This document shows, piece after piece, positions 25,591-33,401 of a DNA stretch of 64,000 nucleotides. The position numbers were made by a program, and so were the translations under genes. Below the pieces are notes generated by a model. That model saw nothing but the letters and a program-made list of their open reading frames with translations. It ran no database searches and was not told the DNA's origin. How positions within the stretch are numbered: the first letter of the stretch is position 1; each line of letters opens with the position of its first letter. The stretch is from a virus: positions 17,272-81,271 of IMG/VR virus record IMGVR_UViG_3300010430_002753, one strand, 5' to 3'.

Positions 25591-25662
25591 TAGAAAGAAT
25601 AAGACTTGAACTTATAATATTGGTTCTTCAAACCAAGGTGTTACCAATTACACTATCTCTCC
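25591..25662 (-). tRNA. tRNA-Phe(GAA)
   Basis: Acceptor GGAGAGA/TCTTTCT (two G-T pairs), loop TTGAAGA with anticodon GAA, T-arm ATAAG/CTTAT, A73. CCA not encoded (A followed by CTC). Confidence 0.9.
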
Positions 25663-25674
25663 AAATGTTTATTA

Positions 25675-25980
25675 TTATAAATAATCTCTTAAATCTATTC
25701 CACTACATAAATTATAATAATGATAAATTTGTTCACCTACGGATTTATAAAGTCTATAATCTTGTTCTTGTGAATGATCAGTTAATTCTAATGTTCTATT
25801 GTTATGAGCTTTATTATCAAATATTTTAGCAAATTCTTTTAAAGTATCATTATTTAATTCAATATTTTGATTATTATTAATAACTTCAATTGCTTTTTTA
25901 ATACCTTCAATAATTCCCTTTTGTCTATACTCTTCATATTTATCAAGATACTCGCATCTTTGACTAAATGTAACGTCCAT
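25675..25980 (-). CDS. Hypothetical protein, 101 aa
   Basis: Not recognised. Charged, helical (YLDKYEEYRQKGIIEGIKKA), ending with YHYYNLCSGIDLRDYL. Located between tRNA-Phe and tRNA-Tyr. Its ATG at 25980 has GGAGGTTTT upstream. Confidence 0.7.
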   Translation of the reverse strand: MDVTFSQRCEYLDKYEEYRQKGIIEGIKKAIEVINNNQNIELNNDTLKEFAKIFDNKAHNNRTLELTDHSQEQDYRLYKSVGEQIYHYYNLCSGIDLRDYL

Positions 25981-25989
25981 AAAACCTCC

Positions 25990-26151
25990 ATTAGTTAAAA
26001 AATGTCTCCAACATTTGGACTGTTTACCACTCTTATGGTTATCTATACGCAGAGTATATAGAAGAGTTTGTTCTTATAAGATTAATCAAATTTAAGGAAT
26101 TTAAACCTATTGCTTGATTAAACAGAGTATCAATATTGATATTTTAAATTT
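25990..26151 (-). other. Structured spacer, no gene
   Basis: About 160 bp without an open frame. It contains a nested hairpin (ACTCTT ... CTATAC-gcaga-GTATATAG ... AGAGT) and an AATCAA ... TTGATT pair. Probably a processing element or tRNA remnant; no product is assigned. Confidence 0.35.
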
Positions 26152-26237
26152 TGGTGGCACCACTAGGAATCGAACCTAGAAACCTCTCGGTTACGGATTT
26201 ACAATCCGCTGAGTTCACCATACTACTCAATGATGCC
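26152..26237 (-). tRNA. tRNA-Tyr(GTA)
   Basis: Class II. Acceptor GGCATCA/TGGTGCC, loop TTGTAAA with anticodon GTA, variable arm AACC ... GGTT, A73, CCA encoded. Confidence 0.94.
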
Positions 26238-26244
26238 GTTAAAA

Positions 26245-26334
26245 TGGTGGGAAGTTGTGGAATCTAACCACAATACCTAAATAGGAGCGGGTGCACATTA
26301 TCGCTTGAGATAACAATATACTCAATACCTTCCC
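26245..26334 (-). tRNA. Aberrant class II tRNA-like gene, anticodon unresolved
   Basis: It has an acceptor-like pair GGGAAG/CTTCCC, a D-type stem TTGAG/CTCAA, a long variable hairpin CCTA/TAGG and encoded CCA. The anticodon arm does not fold into the usual 5+7+5, the D-loop lacks GG, and the T-loop is TTAGATT rather than TTCRANN. Either a decayed tRNA or a non-canonical tRNA-like RNA. Confidence 0.5.
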
Positions 26335-26339
26335 AAAAA

Positions 26340-26418
26340 TGGCCAGGCGTATGGGATTTGAACCCATGATCTCTACCGTGACAGGGTAGCGTCATAAACC
26401 AAACTAGACTAACGCCCG
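26340..26418 (-). tRNA. tRNA-Asp(GTC)
   Basis: Acceptor CGGGCGT/ACGCCTG, loop CTGTCAC with anticodon GTC, G73, CCA encoded. Confidence 0.95.
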
Positions 26419-26450
26419 ATTAAAATCATTTAATAAAAAATTAATAAAAA

Positions 26451-26529
26451 TGGTTGGGTAGCTCAGATTTGAACTGAGGATTTGTTGGTCCCAAACCAAC
26501 CGTCATAGACCTAACTAGACCACTACCCA
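26451..26529 (-). tRNA. tRNA-Pro(TGG)
   Basis: Acceptor TGGGTAG/CTACCCA, loop TTTGGGA with anticodon TGG, A73, CCA encoded. Confidence 0.94.
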
Positions 26530-26548
26530 ATAAAAATTTAATATAAAG

Positions 26549-26621
26549 CAGACCATAAAGGACTTGAACCCTTATCTCAGGATTTGGAATCCCACATTCT
26601 AGCCAATTGAACTAATGATCT
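26549..26621 (-). tRNA. tRNA-Trp(CCA)
   Basis: Acceptor AGATCAT/ATGGTCT, loop TTCCAAA with anticodon CCA, G73. The CCA tail is not encoded (G followed by CTTT). Confidence 0.9.
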
Positions 26622-26628
26622 ATAAAAA

Positions 26629-26713
26629 TGGTGATCCCAGTTGGACTCGAACCAACGCTGTCAAAGACTCCTGCTTAAAAGGCAGGTGCGTTACCAACTA
26701 CGCGTATAGGATC
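26629..26713 (-). tRNA. tRNA-Lys(TTT) with unusually long variable region
   Basis: Acceptor GATCCTA/TGGGATC, loop CTTTTAA with anticodon TTT, A73, CCA encoded. The variable region (AGTCTTTGACAGC) can form a short GTC/GAC hairpin, atypical for a lysine tRNA. Confidence 0.85.
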
Positions 26714-26714
26714 A

Positions 26715-26760
26715 TTTATTTAAATTAATTTATAAATTAAAATAAATTAATTTAAATAAA
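26715..26760 (-). repeat. Inter-tRNA hairpin repeat, copy 1
   Basis: Perfect 18-bp arms (26715-26732 and 26743-26760) with a 10-nt loop. 43 of 46 bases match copy 2 at 27673-27718. AT-only, with no T-run characteristic of a terminator. Confidence 0.8.
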
Positions 26761-27247
26761 GATCTCAGGTTTAAGGATTTTCGACCCAGAGATCTGAGTA
26801 TCTCCATGCTATTAGATTGATCAATCTGATAAGTTCTTATAGTGTGTTTTACAGCAGAACTTATTAATGTTCTTAAATTTGCAATGCTATTTCATTAATA
26901 GAGTTTGTTACGTTTCTATTAATAGGCATATATTTTCTATTGCTAATTCCTGAAACTGTTCACACAATAACCTGACCAATAGAATCAATGTTTGCGTCAA
27001 TCCAACTCAAAGTAACAATACTGAGTTAGTTATCTCATTGCCTCGCCTTTCCGAGTTAAAAATTGTAACTGGCACGAAAGAATGCTTTAATCTATATTAA
27101 GCTATCAATTAAATTATTTGAATAAACAAACTTTTCAATTTTGTGGGATTAGATAATCACCCATATCTTTCTTCGTGAGAGTTATTTCTTTCGAGTCAGC
27201 CAACTAGAACTAGTCTAGGATGAGCTTCGATACTTTTTAAATAAAAA
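26761..27247 (-). ncRNA. About 490 bp of structured non-coding DNA between tRNA-Glu and tRNA-Lys
   Basis: No open frame of note. On the minus strand there are several hairpins (TAAGTTCT ... AGAACTTA, AACTCA ... TGAGTT, AGATCTC ... GAGATCT, AGATTGATCAATCT). GC content is slightly higher than in ordinary spacers. A segment TTGACGCAAACATTGA resembles the resume region of tmRNA, and the frame GCA AAC ATT ... TGA after it gives 11 codons, but tRNA-like ends are not convincing. Could be an unrecognised structured RNA, a degenerate intron or a tmRNA-like element. Confidence 0.4.
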
Positions 27248-27326
27248 TGGAATCGCAGATGGGAATCGAACCCACAAACTTTACCGTGAAAGGGTAATGA
27301 CTCTAACCTAATTCGTCTACTGCGAC
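27248..27326 (-). tRNA. tRNA-Glu(TTC)
   Basis: Acceptor GTCGCAG/CTGCGAT, loop CTTTCAC with anticodon TTC, T73, CCA encoded. Confidence 0.94.
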
Positions 27327-27330
27327 ATAA

Positions 27331-27409
27331 AAATATTTCAATATTAATATCTAATAAAACATTTATAGTTGTATTAGCATTTATAATTATCTTCCATATT
27401 GAAATATTT
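27331..27409 (-). repeat. Inter-tRNA inverted repeat (14 bp arms)
   Basis: AAATATTTCAATAT at 27331-27344 and its exact reverse complement at 27396-27409 enclose a 51-nt loop. It fills the whole spacer between tRNA-Met and tRNA-Glu. Confidence 0.75.
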
Positions 27410-27414
27410 TAAAA

Positions 27415-27489
27415 TGGTAGCGGAGATGGAATTCGAATCCATATATCACGGGATATGAACCCGTTGAGTTGCCAGTACTCTACTCCGCT
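27415..27489 (-). tRNA. tRNA-Met(CAT), initiator-like
   Basis: Acceptor AGCGGAG/CTCCGCT, loop TTCATAT with anticodon CAT, CCA encoded. Anticodon stem ACGGG/CCCGT gives three G-C pairs next to the loop and the D stem has A11-T24; both are marks of bacterial initiator tRNA. The first acceptor pair is A-T rather than a C-A mismatch, so formylation would be less clean. Confidence 0.9.
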
Positions 27490-27495
27490 ATAAAA

Positions 27496-27571
27496 TGGCT
27501 AACCAGGTGGGACTTGGACCCACATACTTTCGATTAACAGTCGAACGCTAAACCAATTTAGCTACTGGTCA
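27496..27571 (-). tRNA. tRNA-Asn(GTT)
   Basis: Acceptor TGACCAG/CTGGTTA, loop CTGTTAA with anticodon GTT, G73, CCA encoded. Confidence 0.94.
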
Positions 27572-27577
27572 ATAAAA

Positions 27578-27663
27578 TGGTATTCCCAATAGGACTTGAA
27601 CCTATACACCATAAAGATACAAGATCTTAAATCTTGTGTGCCTACCAATTACACCATGGGAAC
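27578..27663 (-). tRNA. tRNA-Leu(TAA)
   Basis: Class II. Acceptor GTTCCCA/TGGGAAT, loop TTTAAGA with anticodon TAA, long variable arm, A73, CCA encoded. Confidence 0.94.
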
Positions 27664-27672
27664 ATAAAAATA

Positions 27673-27718
27673 TTTATTTAAATTAATCTACAAATTAAAA
27701 TAAATTAATTTGAATAAA
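27673..27718 (-). repeat. Inter-tRNA hairpin repeat, copy 2
   Basis: Near-perfect 18-bp arms (27673-27690 and 27701-27718) around a 10-nt loop. Differs from copy 1 (26715-26760) at three positions. Confidence 0.8.
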
Positions 27719-27719
27719 A

Positions 27720-27796
27720 TGGAGCCAAATCTCGGACTCAAACCGAGGACCCGATGCTTACAAGGCAACTGCTCTAATCAACTGAGCTAATTTGGC
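27720..27796 (-). tRNA. tRNA-Thr(TGT)
   Basis: Acceptor GCCAAAT/ATTTGGC, loop CTTGTAA with anticodon TGT, T73, CCA encoded. One mismatch in the anticodon stem (GTTGC/GCATC). Confidence 0.9.
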
Positions 27797-27811
27797 ATTA
27801 AATATATTATT

Positions 27812-27890
27812 TGCGGTAGGTAGGATTCGAACCTACGATACTTTCATTTGTATGAATGTGTTTTCCTTTTACACTATCTATAGTTCCGCA
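27812..27890 (-). tRNA. Aberrant tRNA-like gene, anticodon unresolved (possibly Val)
   Basis: A good T-arm (GTAGGTTCGAATCCTAC) and a D stem (GTGT/ACAC) are present, but the acceptor is only GCGG/CCGC with about 6 extra bases (TATAGA) before the D stem. The anticodon arm TTCAT/ATGAA leaves a 4-nt loop. CCA not encoded. Likely a damaged tRNA; a TAC anticodon (Val) is one possible reading. Confidence 0.45.
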
Positions 27891-27900
27891 AATAAAAAAG

Positions 27901-27971
27901 TTAGTCTGTGTAGAATCGAACTACAACTATTAGGACCAAAACCTAATGCACTACCATTATGCAACAGACCA
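27901..27971 (-). tRNA. tRNA-Gln(TTG)
   Basis: Acceptor TGGTCTG/CAGACTA, loop TTTTGGT with anticodon TTG, A73. CCA not encoded. First tRNA after the array promoter. Confidence 0.9.
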
Positions 27972-28150
27972 TCAAAAAATATAAAGCAATAGGAATTATT
28001 CACATGTTTCTATGACTTTGAACTGCGTCAAATGATTTTTTCAATAATTCTAAACCAATATTTTTACTATTACTATAATTTATTTTAAATTATTCACAAA
28101 TATTACACATCTATGCTTTTGTTTAAGATCTAATTTTTAATTTCTTAGTC
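27972..28150 (-). other. Leader of the tRNA transcript, no gene
   Basis: About 180 bp between the promoter at 28151-28178 and tRNA-Gln. No open frame and no convincing hairpin terminator. It would be the 5' leader removed when tRNA-Gln is processed. Confidence 0.4.
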
Positions 28151-28197
28151 ATTATAATTTGATTAAAGATTCTGTTAACTAAAAAATTATTTTTTTT
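28125..28197 (-). repeat. About 72-bp direct repeat carrying a promoter (copy 1)
   Basis: Bases 28125-28197 match 28477-28549 with two differences. The repeat contains the whole -10/-35 region and the AT-rich DNA on both sides, and the copies flank the small gene at 28265-28405. Confidence 0.85.
28151..28178 (-). promoter_or_regulatory. Promoter of the tRNA array
   Basis: TTAACA (28178-28173, one change from TTGACA), 16 bp, TATAAT (28156-28151). Near-identical to the promoter at 28503-28530; directly after a terminator. Confidence 0.7.
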
Positions 28198-28209
28198 TTA
28201 CAATAAAAA

Positions 28210-28232
28210 AAGGAGGTTTTTTCAACCTCCTT
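28210..28232 (-). terminator. Rho-independent terminator upstream of the tRNA array
   Basis: AAGGAGGTT / AACCTCCTT stem with a 5-nt loop, followed on the minus strand by TTTTTTATTG. Ends the small gene at 28265-28405. Confidence 0.85.
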
Positions 28233-28264
28233 ATATATAATTTTGTTTATTAATTTTTATATTT

Positions 28265-28405
28265 TTAGAGGTATTTAAATATATCATGATCAAATTTGGC
28301 AGGTGTATTTACACAATTAGATTCACTAGTATATAATGATTGATAACTTGTTCTACCAACTAATTCTTTGAGTGTAAGTCCTATTAAATTTTGCCAAACG
28401 TTCAT
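28265..28405 (-). CDS. Hypothetical small protein, 46 aa
   Basis: I start at the ATG at 28405 (MNVWQNLIGLTLKELVGRTS) because AAAGGAAATAAAAATC precedes it; the upstream in-frame codons are Lys/Ile-rich and lack a site. Not recognised. Monocistronic between a promoter (28503-28530) and a terminator (28210-28232), both parts of a duplicated segment. Confidence 0.6.
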   Translation of the reverse strand: MNVWQNLIGLTLKELVGRTSYQSLYTSESNCVNTPAKFDHDIFKYL

Positions 28406-28476
28406 GATTTTTATTTCCTTTATTTTTTTCATTCTAATATAAATATATGAAAAAAATATTTTTATACATTTTTTTA

Positions 28477-28549
28477 AAGATCTAATTTTTAATTTCTTAA
28501 TCATTATAATTTGATTAAAGATTCTGTCAACTAAAAAATTATTTTTTAT
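28477..28549 (-). repeat. About 72-bp direct repeat carrying a promoter (copy 2)
   Basis: Second copy of the segment at 28125-28197, offset 352 bp. It includes the last codons and stop of the GPA gene at 28539, so the repeat spans the tail/promoter junction. Confidence 0.85.
28503..28530 (-). promoter_or_regulatory. Sigma70-like promoter for 28265-28405
   Basis: TTGACA (28530-28525), 16 bp, TATAAT (28508-28503). The -35 box lies 8 bp after the LLNKK stop codon at 28539. Confidence 0.75.
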
Positions 28550-28901
28550 TTAATAATTTTAAATTTCTATTAATATTTCTAAATTTAATAACTTCTGGGC
28601 GTTTATAGAACTCTTCTTTTGAATAACTTTTACCATTGATATAATAATATGCATGTTCTATTTCTCCAGATCTATTATACCAAATCATTGCTGGTCCATT
28701 TAATCGGTGTCGTTTTCTATTTATACAATATTGCATAGCTTCTATTTTGCCAGATTTATAATATTTAATCTCTGCGGGACCATATAAATTGTGAATATAA
28801 TCATTTTTGTTATAATACATATCATGCATAATTTTAGTATCTTTATCATCATAATATACAATTCTTCTGTAATTACCATTTTCTAATTCAATTCTTTTCA
28901 T
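28539..28901 (-). CDS. GPA-repeat protein with LLNK tail, 120 aa
   Basis: Standard family layout: MKRIELENGNYRRIVYYDDK entry; two GPA cores (YGPAEIKYYKSGKIEAMQY and LNGPAMIWYNRSGEIEHAYY); YYINGKSYSKEEF; tail NINRNLKLLNKK. Stop followed after 8 bp by TTGACA. The two-core length and clear repeat register make it a good reference member. Function unknown. Confidence 0.8.
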   Translation of the reverse strand: MKRIELENGNYRRIVYYDDKDTKIMHDMYYNKNDYIHNLYGPAEIKYYKSGKIEAMQYCINRKRHRLNGPAMIWYNRSGEIEHAYYYINGKSYSKEEFYKRPEVIKFRNINRNLKLLNKK

Positions 28902-28928
28902 AAATTAAACCTTATTGAAGTTAATATT

Positions 28929-29438
28929 TTATTTTTTATTGATAAGTTTAATTCTATTTTCCATATAATCACAAAATTCAGCAAATCTACTATTAGGTGT
29001 AATATAACCATTAAAATCGTGTTGTAATACTCCTAATTCAATAAATGCTACTATAAAATGATTAATATTTTTTGTTGAATCTCCATAAATATGATAACTT
29101 AATTCTTCGATTTTTGCGCCACCATTGTCAGAAATATATTCAATTATTCTTTTATAAAATGTTTCTTTTCTTCCACTATTAAATATTGGAGTATTAAACA
29201 TAAATTTATTTTCATATTTAAATGGTGTTTGACTATTTATATTAATTTTTTTATTAAAAAATGATGTTAATTCATCTTTATCATAACCAATTTGTTTAAA
29301 TTTATTTTCAATACAATTAAAGTTATTTGTTAAAGCATTAATTGCATTTTTTGCAGTTAATCCTAAATTTTTTTGTAAAAAAATTCTAGCTTTTGCAGGT
29401 TCAATCCAATTTCCAAAATCAATTTTTTTATTTCTCAT
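28929..29438 (-). CDS. Hypothetical protein, 169 aa, possible winged-helix
   Basis: I start at the ATG at 29438 (MRNKKIDFGNWIEPAKARIF), which has GGAGTTG upstream; a longer frame would run through the promoter. The C-terminal 90 residues (YKRIIEYISDNGGAKIEELS) read like a helix-turn-helix or winged-helix module, with a serine/glycine turn. The last residues ENRIKLINKK resemble the LLNK tail, loosely. DNA binding is inference. Confidence 0.6.
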   Translation of the reverse strand: MRNKKIDFGNWIEPAKARIFLQKNLGLTAKNAINALTNNFNCIENKFKQIGYDKDELTSFFNKKININSQTPFKYENKFMFNTPIFNSGRKETFYKRIIEYISDNGGAKIEELSYHIYGDSTKNINHFIVAFIELGVLQHDFNGYITPNSRFAEFCDYMENRIKLINKK

Positions 29439-29472
29439 AATCAACTCCAATATATTTTTTATTATTAAATAC

Positions 29473-29501
29473 AATATAACAAATACTAATAAATATGTCA
29501 A
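29473..29501 (-). promoter_or_regulatory. Sigma70-like promoter for 28929-29438 and 28539-28901
   Basis: TTGACA (29501-29496), 17 bp, TATATT (29478-29473). The -10 is followed by GTATTTAATAAT. Confidence 0.75.
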
Positions 29502-29513
29502 CTAAAAAATTAT

Positions 29514-29744
29514 TTATTTTTTAAATTTAATAAAAAACATTATAAAAGCAATTATGAACACAATAGCAGTTATTAATAATGTTGATATTATTGGAATAAA
29601 CGTAATAAATATATCTATATTATTCACAACATTTAATAGTTTTAAAAAATATATAAGTATAGAACAGCATACTCCGAACATATTAAATTGAAATATTGTT
29701 TTTAACGTTACTTGACCCCATAAACTTTTTAAAAATTCTATCAT
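29514..29744 (-). CDS. Small membrane protein, 76 aa
   Basis: Two hydrophobic helices (about residues 20-38, FGVCCSILIYFLKLL, and 46-73, FITFIPIISTLLITAIVFII) and a Lys/Phe C-terminus. No family recognised. Located between the GroEL terminator and a promoter; no own promoter is obvious. Confidence 0.7.
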   Translation of the reverse strand: MIEFLKSLWGQVTLKTIFQFNMFGVCCSILIYFLKLLNVVNNIDIFITFIPIISTLLITAIVFIIAFIMFFIKFKK

Positions 29745-29771
29745 TATAACCTCTTTATAATTAATTAAAAA

Positions 29772-29797
29772 TACCCTATTACTATTGTAATAGGGTA
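29772..29797 (-). terminator. Rho-independent terminator of groEL
   Basis: TACCCTATTAC / GTAATAGGGTA stem (11 bp), loop TATT, then TTTTTAATTAA on the minus strand. Confidence 0.85.
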
Positions 29798-29810
29798 AAA
29801 TTATATTTAT

Positions 29811-31439
<1,629 letters not shown>

Positions 31440-31462
31440 TTATACCTCTTTATTTATTTATT

Positions 31463-32326
31463 TTAAAATTCTAATTTCCATGTTTTTACGCCATGTAATT
31501 CTCTATCTTCCTTATAAAATGAATCTGTTGTATATATTTTATTGTAAAAAAATAATAACTTATAAGATCCCTTTGAAAAAATACCATGCGATACATATGT
31601 ATATTTATTTTTAAAATTTAAAGTATCTAGTAATAAACCAGTATCTTCTAATGAACTCCCAGTTTCACATATATCATCAAAAACTATTGCTACACCATCA
31701 CTATAATCTTTTACATCTGGTAATATATCAAAATCTAAATTTATAACTTCTTTAGTTTTAGAATCTCTAATTTTTTTCATACCGATAAATTTTATTTCTT
31801 TATCAGGATATCTTGATTCTGCAAATTGGCATAGTGAAGCTAATCTTGGAATAGCACCTTTATCAGGTGCTACAAAATATAATGTTTTAACTTCTTTATT
31901 TAAATTAATAATATCATTTATTGTCTTATCAATATAAGTATAAGCATTTATTAAATTACAGTTTTCTAATGATTCATAAACTACTTGTGAATGTGGATCT
32001 AAAATACTAACAGATTCGTACATTTGAAAATTTATTAATTCTGTCATAGCCTTTACTGAAAATGCTTCTCCTTCTACAAATATTTTATCTTGTCTTGCAT
32101 ATGGAAAATAAGGAATAGTTAAATGTATATTTGGATAATTGTATTCTAAATTTCTTATAGCATTAGTAACTAATAATAATTTAAGTATATCATTAGAATT
32201 TCTTATATTTGCTATAATATTAATATCAATATCATCTACATCAACTAATTCTGTTATACCACCAATATGGACTTCTCCACCATTAAATAGTTTTGATTTA
32301 ACATCATCTAATTTAATATTTTTCAT
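31463..32326 (-). CDS. prs: Ribose-phosphate pyrophosphokinase-like protein, 287 aa
   Basis: PRPP synthetase makes phosphoribosyl pyrophosphate from ribose 5-phosphate and ATP. Present are [15 protein letters not shown] (about 84-98), LDPHSQVV (about 128-135), [13 protein letters not shown] and the PRPP loop [15 protein letters not shown]. It is about 20-30 residues shorter than bacterial Prs and lacks some allosteric parts. Phages use Prs for nucleotide or NAD supply. Prs-like phage enzymes (Adps) act in the NARP1 NAD-repair pathway, so that function is an alternative. No NAMPT or NMNAT gene is seen here. Confidence 0.85.
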   Translation of the reverse strand: MKNIKLDDVKSKLFNGGEVHIGGITELVDVDDIDINIIANIRNSNDILKLLLVTNAIRNLEYNYPNIHLTIPYFPYARQDKIFVEGEAFSVKAMTELINFQMYESVSILDPHSQVVYESLENCNLINAYTYIDKTINDIINLNKEVKTLYFVAPDKGAIPRLASLCQFAESRYPDKEIKFIGMKKIRDSKTKEVINLDFDILPDVKDYSDGVAIVFDDICETGSSLEDTGLLLDTLNFKNKYTYVSHGIFSKGSYKLLFFYNKIYTTDSFYKEDRELHGVKTWKLEF

Positions 32327-32328
32327 TG

Positions 32329-32598
32329 TTATTCCTTATTTAATAATTTTAAGTTTATATTTACGTTTATAATTTTATTTGATTCTATTATCCAATCTTC
32401 TTTTGAATATTCTATGCCGTTTAAAAAATATGTTTCATTTGTTTGTGTTTCAAATATGTTATAAAAAATTCTAGCTGGTCCATCTAATCTATGTATTTCA
32501 TCTTCTAAATTATAATAAATTTCACTGTATTTTGTTGTTTTTTCTATATCCCAATAATTTAATCTTTTATAATTTCCATTTTCTAATTCTATTTTCAT
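32329..32598 (-). CDS. GPA-repeat protein with LLNK-like tail, 89 aa
   Basis: MKIELENGNYKRLNYWDIEK entry, HRLDGPARIFYNIFETQTNE core, TYFLNGIEYSKEDWI and tail NVNINLKLLNKE. Lies between the tail-only gene at 32601 and prs in a shared operon. Function unknown. Confidence 0.8.
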   Translation of the reverse strand: MKIELENGNYKRLNYWDIEKTTKYSEIYYNLEDEIHRLDGPARIFYNIFETQTNETYFLNGIEYSKEDWIIESNKIINVNINLKLLNKE

Positions 32599-32600
32599 AA

Positions 32601-33086
32601 TTAAACCTTATTTAATAATCTTAAATTTCTTTGAATATTAACAGTTTTGATATCATTTTTATCTATTATTTTATCTTTATATTTATAAAATTCATAAGCT
32701 ATATTTTTTTCATTATATACATTTTCATAATCTTCGTAATCAATTATTTCTATACATACAGTATCTATAGAATTAATTATTTCATTATTTTCATTTAATT
32801 TTATTATAATATTATTGTAAGAATAAAAATCATCTTCAGGTATATTTTCCTTAACCATAGAATTTTCAATACATATTGTATATTCATCAAATTCAATATG
32901 TATATTATTATTTTTATATTTTATAGTTCCAGTAAAATAATCACTATAATCCTCACAACTTAAAGAAAATCTATCTAAATAAGGAAGTTGTAATAATAAT
33001 TGTAAACCTTTTTCTCCAATAAAATACTCTAAAATTTTATTTAAATCATTTATAAATTTTTCTTTAAATAATAATTCTTTCAACAT
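32601..33086 (-). CDS. Unrelated protein bearing the LLNK tail, 161 aa
   Basis: The body has no GPA core: it starts with a helical segment (MLKELLFKEKFINDLNKILE), then a beta-rich acidic middle (FTGTIKYKNNNIHIEFDEYT). The C-terminus is VNIQRNLRLLNKV. This gene shows that the tail is a module attached to different domains. Function unknown. Confidence 0.75.
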   Translation of the reverse strand: MLKELLFKEKFINDLNKILEYFIGEKGLQLLLQLPYLDRFSLSCEDYSDYFTGTIKYKNNNIHIEFDEYTICIENSMVKENIPEDDFYSYNNIIIKLNENNEIINSIDTVCIEIIDYEDYENVYNEKNIAYEFYKYKDKIIDKNDIKTVNIQRNLRLLNKV

Positions 33087-33089
33087 TAA

Positions 33090-33401
33090 TTAATCCTTTT
33101 GCAATAACCTTAAATTTCTTTGTATATTAAATTCTTTTTCTGAACATCTTGTATTATCAATATAAAAAGATTCACAAAATACTTTTTCATTTTCATCATA
33201 CCAAATACAAGATGGACCGTTTAATCTATGAACAAATCCATGTTTATTCCATTCTTTATAAGCTATATTATTATTACTGTCGTAACATATTTTACTTGGT
33301 TTATCATTATAAGAATGAAGAAAACCTTCTTCGTCTAATAATTCTAATCTAATCAATTTAAATAATTTATTATATATTTTTTTATATTTAATGTTTAACA
33401 T
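33090..33401 (-). CDS. GPA-repeat protein with LLNK-like tail, 103 aa
   Basis: A charged N-terminus (MLNIKYKKIYNKLFKLIRLE), then the cores KPSKICYDSNNNIAYKEW and HRLNGPSCIWYDENEKVFCE, followed by FYIDNTRCSEKEFNIQRNLR and the ending LLQKD. Overlaps the end of the zinc-finger gene by 14 bp. Confidence 0.75.
   Translation of the reverse strand: MLNIKYKKIYNKLFKLIRLELLDEEGFLHSYNDKPSKICYDSNNNIAYKEWNKHGFVHRLNGPSCIWYDENEKVFCESFYIDNTRCSEKEFNIQRNLRLLQKD

Noticed and set aside
26761-27247. Group I intron or RNase P RNA in the 490-bp region
   Set aside because: Characteristic core elements (such as P, Q, R and S blocks, or the RNase P conserved regions) were not found by eye.
27792-27992. Plus-strand frame across tRNA genes
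   Set aside because: Made of reverse-complement tRNA sequence.
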